Assembly: GCA_003545515.1 (NCBI GenBank) | Contig: DPYD01000070.1 | Location: forward strand, 892 to 15,290 | Direction of reading: 5' to 3' | Length of the DNA: 14,399 bases | Origin: Candidatus Kaiserbacteria bacterium | Lineage (GTDB): Bacteria; Patescibacteriota; Minisyncoccia; Phycocordibacterales; UBA2100 | Part shown: piece after piece, positions 11,539 to 14,399 of the stretch | How positions within the stretch are numbered: the first letter of the stretch is position 1 | How the letters are laid out: every line of letters begins with the position of its first letter | Program-made: the position numbers and the translations under genes | The notes under the pieces: generated by a model | What the model was told of the DNA's origin: nothing | Databases searched by the model: none | Seen by the model: the letters and a program-made list of their open reading frames with translations, nothing else

Positions 11539-13122
11539 CTAGCTCTTCTTTCGCTCCTGTGCGGAGAGCGCGACGCGAATGTGTTTTTTCGCCATGTTGG
11601 TCTTTGCCATATCGTGCCATTTGCGCGAAGGGCGTCCCGCGGGTTTCGTGATAATTTCCACCATGTCGCCGTTGTGGAGCGGCGTATCGATCGCGACTAA
11701 TTTGCCATTCACGCGCGCCCCAGACATTTTGTTTCCCAGATCGGAGTGCACCGCGTAGGCGAAATCAATCGGGATCGCGTCTGTGGGAAGATCGATGACA
11801 TCTCCTTTCGGCGTGAATACGAAAACACGATGGCTGAAAAAGTCGGTCTTCAATGTGTTGATATACTCCTTCGACTCTTTTGATGTCGTAGCGAGCGCGA
11901 GCTCCTTTATCCATCCTGGTACGTCACCTGCCTCGGTTGGGGTGTCGGAACATATCACTCCCTTTGCATCTGTACTCGCCAGCTCCTTTGCCGTAGCTCC
12001 TCTTCCAAGGAGTGGAAAGAATTGGCGCACCCACTCCAGGCCCCCGCGTTTGCCTTCTTTGGTGCTCCTTTGTGTTTCTTCTTTATACGTAAGATGCGAA
12101 GCGATACCGTATAGCGCATCGCGATGCATATCTTCGGTTCGCAACTGCATCTCCAAAGCACCACCATCTCCGGTGTAAACGGTAGTGTGAATACTCTGAT
12201 AGCCATTCGGTTTTGGAAACGCGATGTAATCTTTAATCTTTCCCGGAACGGGCCGCCAATGAGAATGAATAATGCCCAGACCGGTGTAACAGTCGGAAAG
12301 TGAGGGAAAAATTACGCGGAGTGCAAGAATGTCGTATATCTTTGTGATGTCCCAATCCTTGCGTTCCAATTTGCGAAAAAGACTGTAAATACCCTTGACA
12401 CGCGTTTCCGTTCGGAAATTGCGTAATTCGGCTTCAGCAAATTCGCGCTTCAGAACTTTCTCGACTTTTTCAAGTCGACTCTCATTCTCGCGCTTACGTT
12501 CTTTAAGCAGAGCCCGCGTCTTTTCGTGTTCCTTGGGATACGCATGAGGGAACGCGGCATCCTCTAACTCCTGCTTGGCTACAGACATGCCGAGCCGATC
12601 CGCTATAGGAGCATATATTTCCAATGTCTCCAGCGCTATCCTCTGGCGCTTATCTTCGCGTGGCACATACTCAAGCGTACGAGCGTTGTGTAGGCGATCC
12701 ATCAGTTTGATAATGAGAACTCGAATGTCACGCGCTGTTGCGGCGAAGAGTTTACGTAAAGATTCGGTGTGGCGCTCGAGTCCTCGATAGCGTAAAGCGC
12801 CCAATTTTGTGACACCCTCTACAAGCAAGAACACCTCGCCGCCGAACTGTTCTTCTATGTCTTTCGGTCTTACACCCGCATCCTCGATGGTGTCATGGAG
12901 AAGCCCTGCCGCAATAGCTTTAGAATCCATGCCTGCATCAGCAAGAAGATAGCCGACTTCCGCCGGATGGGTGAAGTAGGAGGCGCCGGAATAGCGCTTC
13001 TGCTCTTTGTGCGCTTCTCGCGAGAACTCATAGGATCTCGTTATCAAATCAACATCTTTCGCATCCTTGCTGGACATCGCGTCTAGGATGTCTTTGAGGG
13101 AGCGCGGTTCAAGGGAGGTCAT
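11539..13122 (-). CDS. Rel/SpoT-type (p)ppGpp synthetase/hydrolase, lacking C-terminal regulatory domains
   Basis: This enzyme makes and degrades the starvation alarmone (p)ppGpp. In the 527 residues I see the HD hydrolase domain (H52 in FTHPAEVG, HD at 76-77, ED at 80-81, D142/N146 in MDRLHNART). The synthetase domain has RVKGIYSLFRKLERK (241-255), DYIAFPKPNGYQSIHTTV (298-315) and E324 in EMQLRT. A TGS domain runs from about 431 to 495 (FVFTPKGDVIDLP to NGDMVEI). Both active sites look intact. The chain ends about 30 residues after TGS, so the helical, zinc-finger/RIS and ACT domains of typical 700-750-residue Rel proteins are missing. A linker insertion of perhaps 30 residues (about 350-425) lies before TGS. 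TATGCT ends 6 nt upstream of the ATG, with no Shine-Dalgarno sequence. Confidence 0.92.
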   Translation of the reverse strand: MTSLEPRSLKDILDAMSSKDAKDVDLITRSYEFSREAHKEQKRYSGASYFTHPAEVGYLLADAGMDSKAIAAGLLHDTIEDAGVRPKDIEEQFGGEVFLLVEGVTKLGALRYRGLERHTESLRKLFAATARDIRVLIIKLMDRLHNARTLEYVPREDKRQRIALETLEIYAPIADRLGMSVAKQELEDAAFPHAYPKEHEKTRALLKERKRENESRLEKVEKVLKREFAEAELRNFRTETRVKGIYSLFRKLERKDWDITKIYDILALRVIFPSLSDCYTGLGIIHSHWRPVPGKIKDYIAFPKPNGYQSIHTTVYTGDGGALEMQLRTEDMHRDALYGIASHLTYKEETQRSTKEGKRGGLEWVRQFFPLLGRGATAKELASTDAKGVICSDTPTEAGDVPGWIKELALATTSKESKEYINTLKTDFFSHRVFVFTPKGDVIDLPTDAIPIDFAYAVHSDLGNKMSGARVNGKLVAIDTPLHNGDMVEIITKPAGRPSRKWHDMAKTNMAKKHIRVALSAQERKKS

Positions 13123-13128
13123 GCCCCC

Positions 13129-13134
13129 AGCATA
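13129..13134 (-). promoter_or_regulatory. Candidate -10 box for the rel gene
   Basis: On the minus strand TATGCT ends 6 nt before the ATG at 13122, the same geometry as parB. The -35 region falls in the GCTTCCAGCG repeat and is weak. Confidence 0.4.
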
Positions 13135-13136
13135 CA

Positions 13137-13160
13137 GCTTCCAGCGCTCGGCTTCCAGCG
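13137..13160. repeat. Two copies of GCTTCCAGCG between topA and rel
   Basis: GCTTCCAGCG occurs at 13137-13146 and 13151-13160. The second copy directly abuts the topA stop codon. The shared GCTTCCAGC also occurs at 9226-9234, suggesting a dispersed intergenic repeat family. Confidence 0.5.
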
Positions 13161-14399
13161 TTAGGATGATTTCTTTCGGAACCCGCGTTTCTTTTTTGGT
13201 TCTGCGAGTATTTGGAGCGCTCTCTCCAACGTTACGGCATATACATCGTCTGTTTTAAGCGAACGGAAGTCTCTATCGTGGACGATGTAAGGCCCGAAGC
13301 GTCCAATATTGGCGGATATTACTTTACCGCTTTCCGGGTGCTCGCCCAACTCTCTGGGAAGGGAAAGGTACTTCAATGCATCCGTGATCGTAACGCTTGA
13401 CGGCTCCTTTTCTTTCGGGACACTTGCACGCCGCGGTTTATCTTTTGTTCCCTTTGCATATTCGCCCTCCTGCACGTACGGACCAAAACGTCCGTCGAGA
13501 ACATATATGGGCTTGCCGCTTTCAGGGTGCTCTCCGATTGAAGGAGGCGGTTCGTTTGAAATGACGCCCCCGTCCTCTTTACGTGCACCGAGGCATTCCG
13601 GGAATTTTTCGCAGCTCATAAATCGTCCTGTACGAGAGAGCTTGTATACCATGGGACTTTCGCAAAGAGGGCATGCGAATTCTTCGGGCGTCGGCCCCAT
13701 GTTCGTCAGTTTTTCAATTTTTGCTTTACTTTTTACAGTTTTTGAAAATGGTACATAAAAGCTCTTTAGCGTTTTCTTATACTCACGTTTTCCGTCGGCT
13801 ATCTCATCGAGCTCATTCTCCATCTCGGATGTGAATGTATCACTTATGTATTCTCCGAAATGCTCCTCCAGGAATGTGGAAACAACATCTCCGGTGTGGG
13901 TTGGAATAAGCGTGCGCCCTTCTTTTTCCACATAACCGCGGTCTCCAAGAGTCTTGATGATGGCCGCATATGTCGACGGTCGTCCGATACCGCGTTTCTC
14001 CAACTCCTTGACGAGTCCCGCCTCGGAGTAGCGCGATGGCGGCTGGGTTTCTTTGCCTTCGGAACGCGCCTCGACGATGGTCAACGCGTCTCCTGTAGCG
14101 ACTTTTGGTAATGTCACGTCTTCGCCGCGCGCCGCCGGGTCGGCCTTGAGCCATCCTTCAAATACCACACGCGAGCCCGTCGCCGCAAAGTTTGGTATCG
14201 TTTCGCCGGAAATATTAGCGATTATCTTGGCGCGCATGATGCGCGCATCCGTCATTTGACTTGCTAGGGCGCGCGCACGAATGAGAGAATACAATTTTTT
14301 CTGCTCTTCGTTCCCCCCGGCGCTTTTCTTACGCGCATCCGTTGGCCGTACAGCTTCGTGCGCCTCTTGCGCCGTTTTTGCTTTCGTTCGGTATGTGCG
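13161..14399 (-). CDS. topA: DNA topoisomerase I, C-terminal part (5' end beyond window)
   Basis: Type IA topoisomerase relaxes negative supercoils. The frame is open to the window edge, giving 412 residues without the N-terminus. Visible in order: AKTAQEAHEAVRPTDARKK near the start (the conserved QEAHEAIRPT), LYSLIRARALASQMTDA, EKRGIGRPSTYAAIIKTL, a tetracysteine zinc finger (C243, C246, C263, C269 from the edge), and two C-terminal repeats each opening with GEHPESGK (289 and 352) and containing GRFGPY. The tail is basic. The catalytic tyrosine and Toprim domain must lie beyond 14399. A TTG at 14294 could be mistaken for a start, but the conserved residues before it show it is internal. The gene lies 38 bp upstream of rel's start region on the same strand. 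Confidence 0.95.
   Translation of the reverse strand, partial: RTYRTKAKTAQEAHEAVRPTDARKKSAGGNEEQKKLYSLIRARALASQMTDARIMRAKIIANISGETIPNFAATGSRVVFEGWLKADPAARGEDVTLPKVATGDALTIVEARSEGKETQPPSRYSEAGLVKELEKRGIGRPSTYAAIIKTLGDRGYVEKEGRTLIPTHTGDVVSTFLEEHFGEYISDTFTSEMENELDEIADGKREYKKTLKSFYVPFSKTVKSKAKIEKLTNMGPTPEEFACPLCESPMVYKLSRTGRFMSCEKFPECLGARKEDGGVISNEPPPSIGEHPESGKPIYVLDGRFGPYVQEGEYAKGTKDKPRRASVPKEKEPSSVTITDALKYLSLPRELGEHPESGKVISANIGRFGPYIVHDRDFRSLKTDDVYAVTLERALQILAEPKKKRGFRKKSS

Noticed and set aside
13309..13758. Plus-strand open frame of 149 codons opposite topA
   Set aside because: It is antisense to conserved TopA C-terminal repeats and the zinc finger, with no recognisable motif of its own.

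Overview
The window most resembles a reduced bacterial genome of the Patescibacteria (Candidate Phyla Radiation, CPR), probably a Parcubacteria-type lineage. This is an inference from several traits: an IF2 that is nearly all G-domain and C-terminal domains with no long N-terminal region, compact genes, a VirB2/TrbC-like pilin, a stand-alone EF-Tu-domain-2-like protein, no Shine-Dalgarno sequence at a plausible distance before any start codon, and many small intergenic palindromes. TGA ends the pilin gene, so the UGA=Gly code of some CPR groups does not apply.

Layout. 1-1770 (minus): rbfA (3' end cut by the window edge) and infB, the classical initiation-factor/ribosome-maturation pair. 1771-2045: divergent promoter region with repeats. 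2046-3242 (plus): cysteine desulfurase, whose stop overlaps that of a convergent gene for a probable secreted protein (3239-4099, minus) with a weak JAMM-like metal motif. 4100-4286: divergent intergenic region with a 16-bp perfect inverted repeat enclosing smaller palindromes. 4287-5120 (plus): membrane-anchored HtrA-like protein in which all three catalytic positions are substituted. 5226-7922 (plus): a ClpB/ClpC-type AAA+ unfoldase. 7965-9385 (plus): tRNA-Tyr, the EF-Tu-domain-2-like gene, the pilin, rpmG (L33), a decayed second rpmG, and tRNA-Trp. 9387-10316 (minus): miaA, followed by divergent tRNA-Leu(CAA). 10479-11477 (plus): parB. 11539-13122 (minus): a Rel/SpoT homologue. 13161-14399 (minus): the C-terminal part of topA.

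How the genes fit together. Most are housekeeping: translation initiation and maturation, tRNA supply and modification, proteostasis, chromosome segregation and topology, stringent response. miaA sits between two tRNAs that carry its A36-A37-A38 target, and appears to share one symmetric -10 box with the tRNA-Leu gene. The nearby tRNA-Tyr carries G37 instead of A37 and has unusual bases at positions 18 and 55.

The strongest window-wide signal is promoter placement. For about eight protein genes a -10-like hexamer ends 5-9 nt before the start codon, and the best cases (rpmG, parB) also have a -35 at 17-bp spacing. This predicts leaderless or nearly leaderless mRNAs. I saw no CRISPR array, transposase, phage gene or defence system.
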